From assembly GCF_026153515.1 (NCBI RefSeq), contig NZ_CP110644.1, forward strand, positions 3,067,501-3,131,500: a stretch of DNA of 64,000 bases, written 5' to 3'. Positions 32,562 to 45,300 of this stretch are shown one piece after another (position 1 is the stretch's first letter; every line of letters starts with the position of its first letter). The DNA is from Pseudomonas sp. KU26590. Its GTDB lineage: Bacteria; Pseudomonadota; Gammaproteobacteria; Pseudomonadales; Pseudomonadaceae. The notes beneath the pieces are model-generated. The model searched no databases and was not told the DNA's origin. It was given only the letters and a program-made list of their open reading frames with translations. Made by a program: the position numbers and the translations under genes.

Positions 32562-34717
32562 GCCTGCGCTCCTTGCGGCTGCCTGAGTCGGGTGAGGGCG
32601 GCGTCGCGGTGGTCATCAATGACGATGCGGCCGTTGTCCAGCACGATGATGCGTTCCACCAGTTGCAGCAGGCTGACCCGGTGCGTGGCGACGATGAGGG
32701 TGCGGCCCCGACACCAGGTCGACAGTTTTTCCAGCAACTGGCGTTCGGTGATGTCATCCAGCGAGGCCGTGGGTTCGTCCAGCAGCAGCACCTGGGGCTG
32801 GCGAATCAGCAGGCGTGACAGCAGCAGGCTCTGGCGCTGACCGCCGGACAGGCCCAAACCCCCTTCGAGAATCAGGTGATCCATCCCCTTGGGCAGCTGG
32901 CGAACAAACTCCAGCGCGCCGGTCACCGCCAAAGCGGCAATGATCTCCTGATCACTGGCCTGGCCGGCGCCGAGGGTCAGGTTGTCCCGCAGCGTGCCGT
33001 GGAAAAGCCGCGCCTGTTGCGACATCAGGCCGACGTCCCGGCGCAGGTCGGCCGGGTCCAAGTGAGCGAGGGAGATGCCGTCCACGGTGGTTTCGCCGCT
33101 GGACAAATCCATCGAACCTGCCAGCGCCTGCAGCAGCGTGGACTTGCCTGCGCCGTTACGCCCGAGAATGGCCACGCGCTCGCCGGGGCGAATGTTCAGG
33201 TTGATGCCGCTCAGGGCAGGCGAGGCCTCTTCGCTGTACTTGAAGCCGGCCTGACGCAACACGTAGTCGCCGCGAATGGCGGGCAAATGCACGCGCTGGC
33301 TGCCTTCGGGATGGTCGACCGGCATCTGCATCAGCCGATTGAGCCCTTGCAGCGCGACCTTCGCCTGTTGCCAGCGGGTCAGCACGTGGGTCAGTTGCGC
33401 CATCGGTGCCATCATCCGCGAAGCCAGCATCGAGGCGGCCACCAGGCTGCCGGTGGTGAGGTCGCCGGCAATCACCATCGGCGCACCGAACACGATGACC
33501 ACGGCAAACACCGCGCCCTGCACGTTTTGAGTCCAGGCCACCAGGCTGTTGGTCAGCGAACGCAGTTTCAGACTGCTGTCGGCGGACGCGGCGTTGTAAT
33601 GATTCCACTGCTGCTGGAAACGTTGCTCGGCCTGCAGCGCCTTGATGTCGTCAATGCCCTGTACCGCTTCCACCAGCATGGCGTTGCGCAATGCGGCTTC
33701 GCGCATGGAGGCATTGGCCAGCCGCGCCAGCTTGCGTTGGGCGAGCACGCCGGGCAGCACCATCGCCACCAGCGCAACCAAAGGGATCAGCACCAGCGAC
33801 CCGCCGATCAGGTAGAACACCAGCAAGAACAGGAAGAAAAACGGCATGTCCGCCAGCGCTGTCGTGGTGCTGGAAGTGATCAGGTCGCGGATCTGCTCCA
33901 GCTCGCGCAGCTGCGAAATGAACGAGCCGGTGGATTTCGGCCGGGCCGAGTTACGCAGGTGCAGGGCGTGGCCGAAGACCAGGTCCGAGACCCGCAGGTC
34001 GGCGCGCTTGCCCAGTACGTCGGTGATGCGCAGACGCATGATGCGCATGACGAAATCGAACACCAGCGCCAGCATCACGCCGCCGAACAGCACGTACAGG
34101 GTCGGCAGGGACTCGGCCGGAATCACCCGGTCGTAGACCTGCATGGAGAACAGCACGCCGGCCATGCCCAGCAGGTTGGCGACCAGCGACGCGAGCATCA
34201 CTTGCCGGTACGGACGCAGGTCACTGAGAACAATGCGCCTGAACCAGTGCTCGTCGTAGGGCTTGATGTAGTCGTCGGTGCGCACGTCGCTCAGCGGCTG
34301 AACGGGCCGCAGGATCACCGTGCGCAGCGCCTGCTCGGCGAGCACGGCCGGGTCGATGCGGCTTTGCAGGCCTTGGTCGCCGCTGTAGGCGATGCCCAGT
34401 TCGCCTTGCTCGCTGACACTTTCGATGACGCCGACCTGGCCGTCGCGCAGTTGCACCAGCAGCGGCGTGCGCCAGCGGGACAGGCTTTTGCGGTCGTAGG
34501 AGGCGAACTTGACGCTCAGGCCCGCCTGACGCGCCATGTATCGCACCACTTCTTCAACGCGGCCCTCGCTGTTGGTCGAGGCCAGGCGAATGCTTTCCGG
34601 TGACACGTCGAGGCGGTAATGCCGGGCGACGGTGAGGATGGCTTCCAGCCACGGCGAATAGTCTGGACGATCAGGGCCTGCCGCGGGCGCTTCGGGGATG
34701 ACGATGGTTTCGGTCAT
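32558..34717 (-). CDS. type I secretion ABC exporter (LapB-like)
   Basis: The protein has 719 residues. Residues of about 20-145 form a C39-like domain that lacks the catalytic Cys (it begins SPWLEAILTVARHYRLD), so it binds but does not cut the substrate, as in exporters of RTX and giant adhesins. Residues of about 155-450 are the six-helix membrane domain. The ATPase has Walker A GRNGAGKST, signature LSGGQRQS and Walker B VLLLDEPTASLD. It overlaps the neighbouring genes by 4 bp on each side. The substrate is almost certainly the adhesin encoded upstream. Confidence 0.93.
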   Translation of the reverse strand: MTETIVIPEAPAAGPDRPDYSPWLEAILTVARHYRLDVSPESIRLASTNSEGRVEEVVRYMARQAGLSVKFASYDRKSLSRWRTPLLVQLRDGQVGVIESVSEQGELGIAYSGDQGLQSRIDPAVLAEQALRTVILRPVQPLSDVRTDDYIKPYDEHWFRRIVLSDLRPYRQVMLASLVANLLGMAGVLFSMQVYDRVIPAESLPTLYVLFGGVMLALVFDFVMRIMRLRITDVLGKRADLRVSDLVFGHALHLRNSARPKSTGSFISQLRELEQIRDLITSSTTTALADMPFFFLFLLVFYLIGGSLVLIPLVALVAMVLPGVLAQRKLARLANASMREAALRNAMLVEAVQGIDDIKALQAEQRFQQQWNHYNAASADSSLKLRSLTNSLVAWTQNVQGAVFAVVIVFGAPMVIAGDLTTGSLVAASMLASRMMAPMAQLTHVLTRWQQAKVALQGLNRLMQMPVDHPEGSQRVHLPAIRGDYVLRQAGFKYSEEASPALSGINLNIRPGERVAILGRNGAGKSTLLQALAGSMDLSSGETTVDGISLAHLDPADLRRDVGLMSQQARLFHGTLRDNLTLGAGQASDQEIIAALAVTGALEFVRQLPKGMDHLILEGGLGLSGGQRQSLLLSRLLIRQPQVLLLDEPTASLDDITERQLLEKLSTWCRGRTLIVATHRVSLLQLVERIIVLDNGRIVIDDHRDAALTRLRQPQGAQA

Positions 34718-36207
34718 GGCAGGATCTCCACGTGCTGGATGGTGCTGTGATCAATGCCGAATGCGCGGCGCAGCGCACCGCTGTTGTACAGGCAGTCGAT
34801 TTGCAGGCGGCGCAGGTCAGCCTGGGTGTTGGCCAGGTCGAAGCGCGACTGGTGGATCTCCTGCTCGGCATTGAGCAGGTCAAGCAACGGCCGGGTGCCC
34901 AGTTCCAGGTACTGCCGTCCGTACAGCTCGCGGGCTTCGGTGATGCTGCTCTGCCGTGATTCCAGCGAGCTGAGACGTCGCGTCAGGCCGGACGTCTGTG
35001 CCTGCGCTTCGCCCAGCCCTTGCCGCGCCTGCAAGCGCGCGGCGTCTTCGGCGGAATCGGCGGCGGTCAGCGCATAGTTGGCGGCGCGGCTGCGGGCGCT
35101 GATGGCGCCACCCTGATAGATCGGCACTTCCAGATTGAGAAAGATCCCGGCCTGGGTGCGATTGATCGTCGAGTTCTGGTCGTCGTAATGGTCGTCCAGG
35201 AACTGGTTGATCGAGGGCTGCAATGACAGCGTCGGGTAGGCTTCAGCCTTGGACTGGGCCAGTTCGGCCTGGGCCTGGGTGCGTTGGGCGACGGCTTGCA
35301 GCACGGCGGGGAGGGCGTCGGTGCTCACCGATGCGCTGCAGGCGTCGGTCATTGAGGTACTGAACGTATCGCTGACCTGGGGCGGGGTCTGCCGACCGAG
35401 CAGGTTGGTCAGCGTGGACTGCCAGCGCGCGTAGAGTGCTTTGTACTCTTGCAACGTGGCCATCCCGCCCTCGGCCCGCGACTGCGCCTGAACCACATCG
35501 GAACGGGTGCTGGCACCCATGTCGCTGCGCTGCCGGGCCAGTTCGACGATGTCGCCGATGCCGCGGATCTGCTCGCGGGCGATGTCCACCAGACGCTGAT
35601 AGCGCTGGACTTCGATGTACGCGAAGGCGGTGTCGCGGCTGACTTGATCGATGGCCAGCAGAATACTTGCCTGACTGCGCGCCGCCTTGGCGCGAGCCGC
35701 CTCGACCGCGTTCGAGACCTTGCCGAAATCGTAGAGCATCTGCTTGAGGGAAATGCTCACCGACTGGCTGCCGGCGTCGCTGCCGTAGCCGCTGGTGTAT
35801 CCGCCTTTTATCCCGCCGGAGATCTGCGGGTAGTAACCGGCTTCGGCCACGTTGATGCCCTCGGCCTGTTGATACAAGGTGCCGATCGCTTCGCTGATAC
35901 TGGGGTGCCAGTCAACGGCGAGCCTGACCGCCTGTTCGAGGCCCAGGGTCTGGCTGTCTTCCTTGACCGCCACCGCACCCGGCCCGGGACTGCCTGGGGT
36001 GCTGCCCTCGGACTTACCGCCGGATTTGCCTTTGGCGCTGCCACCTTTGGGCCGCGTGTCCTCAGGCTTAACTTGCAGCCGCGAAGGGCTGATGCTGCGC
36101 AGGCTTGGATCGATCTGATCCTGCGCCAGTGCAACGGAAAATATCGGGTGACACAGGCCGAGGGTCAGGACGACTGCCGGCCATTTCTGCTTGCGAACGC
36201 GCTCCAC
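34714..36207 (-). CDS. TolC-family outer membrane channel (LapE-like)
   Basis: The protein has 497 residues with a cleavable signal peptide (about 1-28, ending SVALAQ). An unusual low-complexity insert of Lys/Gly/Ser/Pro (about residues 50-75) precedes the TolC core. Two outer membrane efflux repeats follow (ALEQAV-like LGLEQAVRLAVDWHPSI, and the second starting near residue 290), each with long helices and a short beta segment (YYPQISGGIKGGYTSGYG; AYPTLSLQPSINQF). It is the export duct of the type I system. It begins 111 bp after the adhesin gene. Confidence 0.92.
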   Translation of the reverse strand: MERVRKQKWPAVVLTLGLCHPIFSVALAQDQIDPSLRSISPSRLQVKPEDTRPKGGSAKGKSGGKSEGSTPGSPGPGAVAVKEDSQTLGLEQAVRLAVDWHPSISEAIGTLYQQAEGINVAEAGYYPQISGGIKGGYTSGYGSDAGSQSVSISLKQMLYDFGKVSNAVEAARAKAARSQASILLAIDQVSRDTAFAYIEVQRYQRLVDIAREQIRGIGDIVELARQRSDMGASTRSDVVQAQSRAEGGMATLQEYKALYARWQSTLTNLLGRQTPPQVSDTFSTSMTDACSASVSTDALPAVLQAVAQRTQAQAELAQSKAEAYPTLSLQPSINQFLDDHYDDQNSTINRTQAGIFLNLEVPIYQGGAISARSRAANYALTAADSAEDAARLQARQGLGEAQAQTSGLTRRLSSLESRQSSITEARELYGRQYLELGTRPLLDLLNAEQEIHQSRFDLANTQADLRRLQIDCLYNSGALRRAFGIDHSTIQHVEILP

Positions 36208-36318
36208 GTGGCTTCCTTACTGTACGAATACAGAGCTTCCCTGTTGGTTAATCAACCGGCCGAACCCATCATTCGGCCGATTGAACCCCGCCGCTGGCAG
36301 CGCCAGAGGGCGGGCTGA

Positions 36319-39300
36319 TCAAACGACGTGAATACCGTTCTGCACCCACAGATGGTGGGTTGGATCTTCTTGCGGCGTGTACTGGGTGTAATCGACGCCA
36401 TCGGCTTGTTGCGCACCGCCGGCAACCCAGGTGTTGGTCATGTGGACGCTGTCTTCGCTGCCCCCCTTGATGATCAGTGTGTTGTTGTCTGCCGAGGTGA
36501 TGGACACCAGGTCCGCCAGGCTGATGGTCAGCGCGACAGCACTGGTGTGGTTCAGGTCCAGCACCTCGATGTTGTGGATCCGGCTCTGCAGATCGCCCAG
36601 GTTGATGGTCGCATCGCCCCCGGCCCACAGCAGCGTATCGGTGCCCGTGCCGCCATCGACCGAGGCGAAATGCTGGTCGGCGATGATCAGCGTGTCGTTG
36701 CCAGCACCGCCTTGCAGGGTGACCGCGCCGCCATGGGACCCGTCCAGCGTGTCATTGCCCGCCGTGCCCTGAATCAGCTCGGCGCCGGTGGTCGCAACGG
36801 CGGTGGCGCTGTGATCGTCGACGTTCGCTACGGTGGACAGCGCCGCGAATGAGGTAGTGACGGCGGCACCGGCCTGTTCCAGATCAACGGTCAGCGTCGC
36901 CGTGTCGGTGGTGCCGTTGGGGTGCTTGAGCTGGTAGGTGAAGATGTCTTCATGGCCGATGACCGCATTGGTCTGGCCCGGCGTCAGGGTGTAGGTGTAG
37001 CGCCCGTCCGCCTGCACCAGCAGCGAACCGTAGGTGCCGAGAATCGTGGTGCCGTTGTAGCCCGGTGTCACGTAATTGCCGGCCGCCAGCACACTGAGCA
37101 CGGTGTATGCCGAGCCCAGCACATCAGCCCCGCCGCCGGCCGTATCGGTGAGCAGGTTGCCCGCCACCGGGGTGTAACTGCTGACCACGAACTGATTGGT
37201 GTAAGTGGCGTCGTTGATCAGGCTGGCGTTGACGGTGGTCAGCACACCGATGCCGCCGGAGCTGATTTTCACCTGATAGCTGCCGGCCGTCTGGTCGTCG
37301 AAGCGGATGCCGTAGCTATTGCCGCCCAGGTTCGCCAGGGCACTGCCGCCGTAGCTCTTGACCAGTACATATTGGCCGGTCGCAGTGTTGAGCTTGTACA
37401 GGCCGACGGTTAGCGAACCCAGCAGGCTGGCCACGTTGCTCGAGCTGACCACTACCGTCAGATCGCTGATGGTGCCGGCCGCCACACTGGTGTTCCACGA
37501 CCCGTTGCCACCGCCGAGCACTGGCACGCTGAAGCTGCCCAGCGTCGAGTTGGTGATGACCTCCTTGTTGACCAGGGTAATGTCGCTGACCGCGATGTCG
37601 TTGGTGGCGTCGACCAGCAAGGCCGGGCTGGCCAGGTTGGTATCGCTCCACACCTCGGTGGCCTGCGGGCTGTCTATGCGCACGTACAGATTGGCCGTGT
37701 CGCTGAGGCCGTTCGGGTGCACCAGCTGGTAGCTGAAGACATCCACTTTGCCGACGCTGGCGACAGCGCCGTTGGGTGTGTAGCTGTAGTTGCCGCTGGC
37801 GTCGATGGTCAATGTGCCGTACAGCCCTTGCACCGTAGTGCCCGCGCTGGCGGTGACGTAGCTGCCGTTTTTCAGCACCTGGAGCACCGCGCCGTTGTCC
37901 GGGCCGGTCACATCCACCTGGCCGTCGGTGCCGACGTTGGTGATGACGTTGCCGGTCACGGCGGCACCGGCCACCCCGTTGAACTGGGTCAGGCTGGTGA
38001 CGTCCAGCTGCAGCTGCGTGGTGACCGTGGTCACCACGCCGATGCCGGTGCTCGACACGACCAGCCGGTAATCGCCACCCTGCAGATCGGCGATATTGAC
38101 GCGCACGCCCTGACCGGTCAGGGCGACCAGGTCGAGCAGGCCGCCGTTGCCGTTGACGTCCAGGGTCACCCAGCTGCCGCTGGCGTTCTTGACCTGCAGT
38201 GTGTAGACGACTCCGTCGAGCAGTGACACCGCGCTGCCGGTGGTCAGTGTCAGGGTCGGATCAAGGGTGGTGCCGCTGTTGACGGTGAACACAAATGCCT
38301 TGGAAAACCCTGCCAGCAAGGTGCTGAAGGAGTCCGCAACGTTCTGCGTGGTCTTCACCGGCACCAGGCTGACCGAGGCGGTGGCCAGGTTGTCGCTGGC
38401 AATGACCGGGGTGTTGACGTCGATGTCCGGCGCGGTGACGTTGGCCGCCACCGAGAGGTTGCCCTTGATGTCGGTGAGGCTGACCAGCAGGGTTTCGCCG
38501 TTGATCTGCGCCGGTGCCAAGGTGACGCTGAACAGCCCTGTGGCCCCGACAGTGCCCGTCCCGAGCACTGCGCCGCCGGTGGACTTGATCTGCACCGTCG
38601 AGCCGATTTCCCCCGTGCCGCTGACCGTCAGGCCATCCACGCTGACCAGCAGCGCACCGGGTGCAGCCGGCGGTGTCAGGTCAGGCGCAATGGCGCTTGC
38701 CGAAATCGACACGTTACCCGCGGCATCCGCCTGGCTGATGCTCAGCACCTGGTTGTTGATCTGCGCCGCACTCAATGCCACCGAGAAGCTGCCGTTGGCG
38801 GCCACTGTCGTGCTGCCGAGCACAGCCCCGATTGCGTTGCGCACGGTCACTGTCGAGCCGGCGACACCGGTACCCGTGACCACCGAGCCGCTGGCATTGA
38901 CGGCCACCGCTGTCGGTGCGCCGGGCGGCGTGATGTCCGCAGCCACCAGGCTGCCGGCAGCCGACACGTTGCCCGCGACGTCGACCTGACGCACCGTCAG
39001 CGCCTGGCCGTCCAGTTGCGCAGCGTTGAGGGTGAGGTTGAAGGTTCCGCCAGCGCCTACGGTGGTGGTCCCCAACAGCGTGCCGCTGGCATTGAACACC
39101 CTGACTGTCGCGCCGACTTCACCGTTGCCGCTGAGGGTGAGGCCGTTGGCGGCCAACACCAGGGCGGAAGGGGGATTAGGCGCCTGAAGGTCCGGAGCAT
39201 TGACCGTCGCAACGACCGACGCGTTACCGGCCACGTCCGCCTGCTGGACGCTTAACACCTGACCGTTCAACTGAGCACTGGAGAGCAAGACGACAAACCC

Positions 39301-42300
39301 GCCCGCCGCACTGACCACGGCGCTGCCGAGCACAACCCCGGCCGCGTTGGTCACGCGCACGGTCGCGCCGGCCTCGCCGTTGCCGCTGACCTGAAGGCCC
39401 GCGACATTCAGCGCGACGTTGGTCAGCGCAGCGGGCGGCGTGGTGTCGACGGCACTGAGGTTGGCGAGCAACGAGACGTTGCCTGCGACGTCACGCTGAC
39501 TCACCGACAGCAACTGACCATTGAGCTGGGCCGCCGAGAGGTTGGCGTTGAACGTGCCGTCCACTGCCACGGTGGCGGTGCCCAACACGACGCCAAGACT
39601 GCTGCGCACGGTGACCGTTGCGCCGGCTTCGCCAATCCCGCTCAGGACGGTGCCGGCGCCATTGAGCACCAGCGACGCCGGTGCGTTGGGCGCGGTAGTG
39701 TCGGGCGCTGTGACCGTCAAGATGGCCGACGGCAAGCCCGCGGTATCGGTCTGATACGCGTTGAGGATCTGACCGTTGGCTTGCGCCGTGTTCAGCACGA
39801 CGCCAAAGGTGCCGCCAGCATTGACCAGCGCAGTGCCAAGGGTGACACCGGCGGCGGTGGTGATGGTCACCGTCGCCCCGGCTTCGCCGCGACCGCTCAC
39901 CAGGGTGCCGGTGGCGCTCACCGCCAGATCACTGAGCACAGCCGGCGGCGTGGTGTCCGCCGCCAGCACCGCCGCCGGCAACGATGCGCCGCCCGCCCCG
40001 GTACTGGCCGTTACGCCCAGGCTCTGGCCGTTGGTCTGCGCGCTATTGAGGGTGACGTTGAACGTGCCGCCCGCATTGGTGGCCGCCGTCCCGAGGACAA
40101 CGCCCGTTGCGCTGTACACCGTGATGGTGGTGCCCGTTGCGGCGTTGCCGGTCACGCTCAGGCCGTCGGCGCTGACCAACAGACTGGTCGGCGCATTCGG
40201 TGGCGGGGTCACGGGCACGGTGAGGTCGAGCGTACCGGACACGTTGTTGCTGGCGTCCACCTGACCGACCGTGAGGACGTTATTGGCCGTGACGCCAGGG
40301 ACCAGGGTCACCACGAAGGTGCCATTGGCCGCGACTTGCCCGGTGCCGAGTGTGGCGCCCAGGGAGTTTTTGACGGTCACTGTCGCGCCCGCTTCGCCGC
40401 GGCCTGCCAACAGCAGGTAATCGGCGCTGATGGTCAGGTTGCTGACCGGATCATGCGCCTGAGTGTCTGGCACCTGCTGGACCAGCGGCGCGGAGTGGTT
40501 GTTGGCGGCATCCGTCGCCACGATGGAGATGACTTGTCCGTTGGTCTGCGCCGGACTCAGCGTGACCGAGTATTGCCCGTTGGCGCCCACCTGAGCAGAA
40601 CCCAACAAGGTGCCATTGGCCGACGTCACCGTCACCGTGCTGTTGGCTTCGGCGGTCCCTTGCAGGATCGTGCCGTTGCCGGTGAGCGAGGTGAACACCG
40701 GCACCGCTGGCGGCGTGCTGTCCGGCGCAGTGACAGCAACCGATATCGAATCGTTTTGCGCGGCGTCGACTTGCACCACCGACAATGACTGACCATTGAG
40801 CTGAGCAGTCGTCAACGGAACACTGAACGTACCGTCCGCGCGCACGATGGCAGTGCCAAGTGCAGGCGTGCCTTGGGCCGCGCCCGTCAGTGCGACACTG
40901 ACCGTGGCGCCGGGTTCGCCGCGCCCGCTGAGGGTCAGACCGTCCTGGCTGACCGAGAGGTTGGTCACGGCGAGCGGATCGGTGACGTCGGCGGCCTGGT
41001 AAACCACCGTGCCTGACACGTTGTTGGCAGCGTCGGTCTGGGTGACGTTGAGTGTCTGGCCGTTAAGCTGGGCAGATGACAGCGTGACGCTGAACGTGCC
41101 GTCGCCCAGCACCGTGGTAGTGCCGAGGCTGGCGCCGGTGGCGCTGGTCACCTTGACCGTGGCGCCCACTTCACCGGTGCCGGTCAGCGTCAGGCCGTTG
41201 GCACTCAGCGGCGCCAGGACCGGCAGCGCGGGCGGGGTGATGTCGGGCGCGGTAACGGGCGCGCCGGCGGACGGGTTGCCCGCAGCATCACGTTGCACGA
41301 TCGACAGCAGCTCGCCATTGGTTTGCGGCACCGACAGCGAGACCGCGAAATTGCCGTCCACACCCACCACGCCGGTGCCGACGATGTTGCCTGCGGCATC
41401 GGTGATCAACAGGCTGGCGCCTGCTTCCCCGCGACCGCTGACCACCACGCCGGTGTCATTGATTTGCACGTTGGTGACCGCTGCGGGCGGCGTCAGGTCC
41501 GGTGAAGCAAGGGAGCCTGCCGCCGACGCATTGTTAGCGGCGTCGGTGAGCACGACAAACACCGGCTGACCGGCGTTTTGCGTCTGGGTCAGGGTGATCA
41601 GGAACTTGCCATCGACGCCCACGGTGCCGGTGCCGACTTGCGTGCCATCGGCCAGGGTGATTCGCACCCCTGCGCCGGCTTCGCCGCTGCCGCTGAGTAC
41701 GCTGCCGGACGCATTGAACTGCAGGTCGGTGGCGACCGCTGGCGGGGTCAGGTCCGGAGCAATGACCGTCGCCGGCACGCTGACGTTGCCGGGCGGGTCG
41801 GCCTGCTGAACGCTCAGCACCTGGTTGTTGATCTGCGGGGTGGAGAGGGTGACGCTGAACGTGCCGTCCGTCAGCACCAGCGTGGTACCGAGCAGTGTGC
41901 CGCCGGCATCGCGGACGGTGACGGTGGCGCCGGCTTCACCGGTACCGGTGATCACCGCGCCTGCTGCGTTGATGCGCACATTGTCCAGCTGATCGGGCGG
42001 GGTGAAGTCCGGCGTGGTCAGGCTGGCTTGCGGTGACACGTTGCCGACGGCATCGCGTTGCACAAGCGTCAGCACTTCGGCGTTGGTCAGCGCCGGGGCC
42101 AGCACCAGGGTAAACGCCCCGGTAACGCCCACCGTTACCGTGCCGAGCACGGTGCCGAGGGTGTTGGTCACCGTGACAATCGCGCCGGCTTCACCGCGGC
42201 CGGTCAGCGTCGCGCCATCGCTGGAAATGTTCAGCTGGGTCAGGGCGAGGGGCGCCGTGGTGTCGACAGAGGTCAGGCTGGCGGGCAGGGAAATATTCCC

Positions 42301-45300
42301 GGCCGCATCGGTCAGGGTCACCGCCAGCAGTTCGCCGTTGGCTTGCGGGGTGGTGAGGGTGAGCTGGAAGGTGCCGTCGATGCGCACGCTGCCGGAGCCG
42401 ACGAGGGCACCGGCAGCGTTGAACACGTTGACCGTGGCGCCGGGTTCACCGGTGCCCGACAGCACCGCGCCGTCGGGCGTGACGGCCAGGGCAAGGGGTG
42501 CGTTCGGCGCAATCAGGTCCCTGGCGGTGAGGTCGACGCTGGCGGATTCATTACCGGCGACATCGGTCTGGCTGATGCTCAGGGACTGGCCGGCAATCTG
42601 CGGCGCGCTCAGCGTCAGCGAGAAATTGCCGTCGGCGCCCACTTGCCCGGTGCCGAGGATAACCCCGCCGGTGCCCAGCACCGTCACCGTTGCGCCCACT
42701 TCGCCGTGGCCGGTCAGGGTGACGCCATTGGTGTTGAGCACCAGATCGGTGAGTTGCCCGGGCGCGGTGACATCCGCCGCCAGGTAACCGGTGGCCAGCG
42801 AGTTGATGCCATCGCTGGAGGTGGCGATGGCCGAGAGCGACTCGCCGTTGAGTTGCGCGGCATTGAGTTGCGCACTGAAGGTGCCGTCGCCATTGACCAG
42901 CGCCGTGCCCAGCAGCACACCGGAGGCGGTGCGGATGCTGACGGTGCTGCCGGCGTTGGCGGTGCCGGTCAGGGTCAGACCGTCGGCACTGAGGGCCAGA
43001 TTGAGGGGCGCAGGTTCTGCGAGATTGCCGGGGGCAATCACCGTGCTGGCATCGGAAGGATTGCCAGCAGCGTCGGTCTGAACCACGGTCAACGTGCTGC
43101 CGGCCACTGCCGCTGGGTTAAGGCCCACAGTGAAGCTGCCGTTGGCCGCCACGGTCGCAGTGCCCAGCGCGTTGCCATTGGCATCGCGCACGACCACCGT
43201 TGCACCGGCCTCGCCGGTACCGCCCAGGGTCAGGCCATTGGCGCTGACGGCGAGGTTGCTGGCAGCGGCGGGCGCGGTGGTGTCAGCGGCCTGATAAGGC
43301 GCCGCCACCGAGACATTACCGGCGGCGTCGGTCGAGGTCACGCTCAGGCTCTGGCCGTTGAGTTGTGGGCTGGACAGGCTGACCTGGAACACGCCATTGG
43401 CCCCGGCGACGCCTGAACCCAGTACGTTGCCCGACGCATCGCGCACGGTGACCGTGCTGCCGGCTTCGGCGTTGCCCGCCAGTTGCACGCCGCTGCCGCT
43501 GAGCAACAGGGCGGTGGGGCTGTCCGGTGCAGTGAGGTCGACGGACGTCACGTTGACCGCCGTCGACACGTTGCCGGGCGGGTCTTCCTGGGTCACGGTC
43601 AAGACTTCAGCGTTGATCTGCGCGGTGCTCAGCGTGACGCTGAATGCGCCGTTGGCCGCCACCAGCGCAGTGCCCAACAGGGCCCCGCCGGCCGTGCGCA
43701 CCGACACCGTCGCACCGGGTTCGCCCCGGCCGGTTACGGTCAGGCCGTCGGCGTTCACCGCCACTTGGGTGAGGGCAGCGGGTGGCGTGATGTCCGGCGC
43801 CGTGAGGTTTGCCGACGGCGAGACGTTGCCGCTCGGGTCGGTCTGGCTGATGTCCAGGGCCTGGCCGTTATTCGGTGCAGGTGCGAGGGTCACGGTGAAG
43901 GTGCCGTCACTGGCCACCAGCGCGGTGCCAAGCAACGTGCCGTTGGCGTCGAGGACTTTCACCGTCGCGCCGGCCTCGCCAGTACCGGTCAATGTGCTGC
44001 CGTTGGCGCTGATCAACAGGTTCTGTGGCAGGGCTGGTGGGGTGGTGTCCACCGTCGTCAGGCTGGCACCGGCCGAGACGTTGCCGGCAGCGTCGGTGAG
44101 CGTCACGTTCAGCGGTGCACCGGTGGTGACGGCGTTCGGCAGCGTGACCTGGAACTGGCCGCTCTGGTTGACGAGGCCGGTGGCGAGGATGTTGCCTGCG
44201 GCGTCGCGAATGGTCACCGTCGCACCCGCTTCACCCAGGCCATTGACCACGGTGCCGACGTTGTTGATGGTCAGGCCGGTGGCGGCGTTGGGCGCGGTCA
44301 GGTCAGGCGCAATAACGCTGCCTGATTGCGAGACGTTGCCGGCCAGGTCGGTTTGCGTGGCCGTCAGTGGTTGGCCGTCCAGCTGCGACGGCGTCACGGT
44401 GATCGCGAACGTACCGTTGGGCGCAACGGTGCCGGAACCCAGCACGGTGCCGCCGCTGTTGGCAATGGCCACCGTCGAGCCCGCTTCGCCTCGACCGGAG
44501 ACCACGCTGCCATCGGCGTTGATGGTCAGCCCGGCCGGGGCGTCGGGCGCCGTCAGGTCGTTGGCGACCACCAGCGCGGTGACCGAGGTGTGGCCCGCGT
44601 CATCGGTCGAGACGACGTGCAGGGTCTGCGCGTTCAATTGAGCGAAACGCATCAGGATGCTGAAGCGGCCGAAGCTGTTGACCCTGCCGCTGCCCAGACT
44701 GACCCCGTTGCTGTCGAGAATGGTGACTGTGCTGCCCGCCGTTGCCGCGCCGGTCATGATGAAACCGTCGGTGCTGATGGCCATGCCGTTGGGGGTTGCC
44801 AGCTGCGTACCGTCCGGACCTGCGAGAGCGACCGGGTTTGACGCGTTGCCGGCAGCGTCGGTGCTGATGACGTCCACGGTGGTGTTGCTGGCGACAGGCT
44901 GATCAAGGCCGATGACGAAGGTGCCATCCTGGCCAACGGTGCCAATACCGAGCTGCTGGTTGCCCGGTCCGCGAACGGTGACGGTGGTGCCGGGCTCGCC
45001 GACGCCGGAAACGCTCGCGCCGTCCGGGCTGATTGCCAGGTTCGTGACATCGACCGGTCGGGTGGTGTCAGGCGCAAACACTGCCGTGGGCAGCGAATCG
45101 TTAGGACCGTCAGTGGCGACCACTTGCACCGTCTCGCCGTTGCTCAGGATCGGGGAAAGATTGACGGTAAATGTCCCGTCAGTCCCGGCGGTCGCAGTGC
45201 CGATCTGAACGCCATTGGCATCAAGGATTTTCACCGAGCCGTCGGCCACGGTGGTGCCGGTGAGCACGCCGTTACCGTCAAGGCTCAGGCCGCTTGGTGC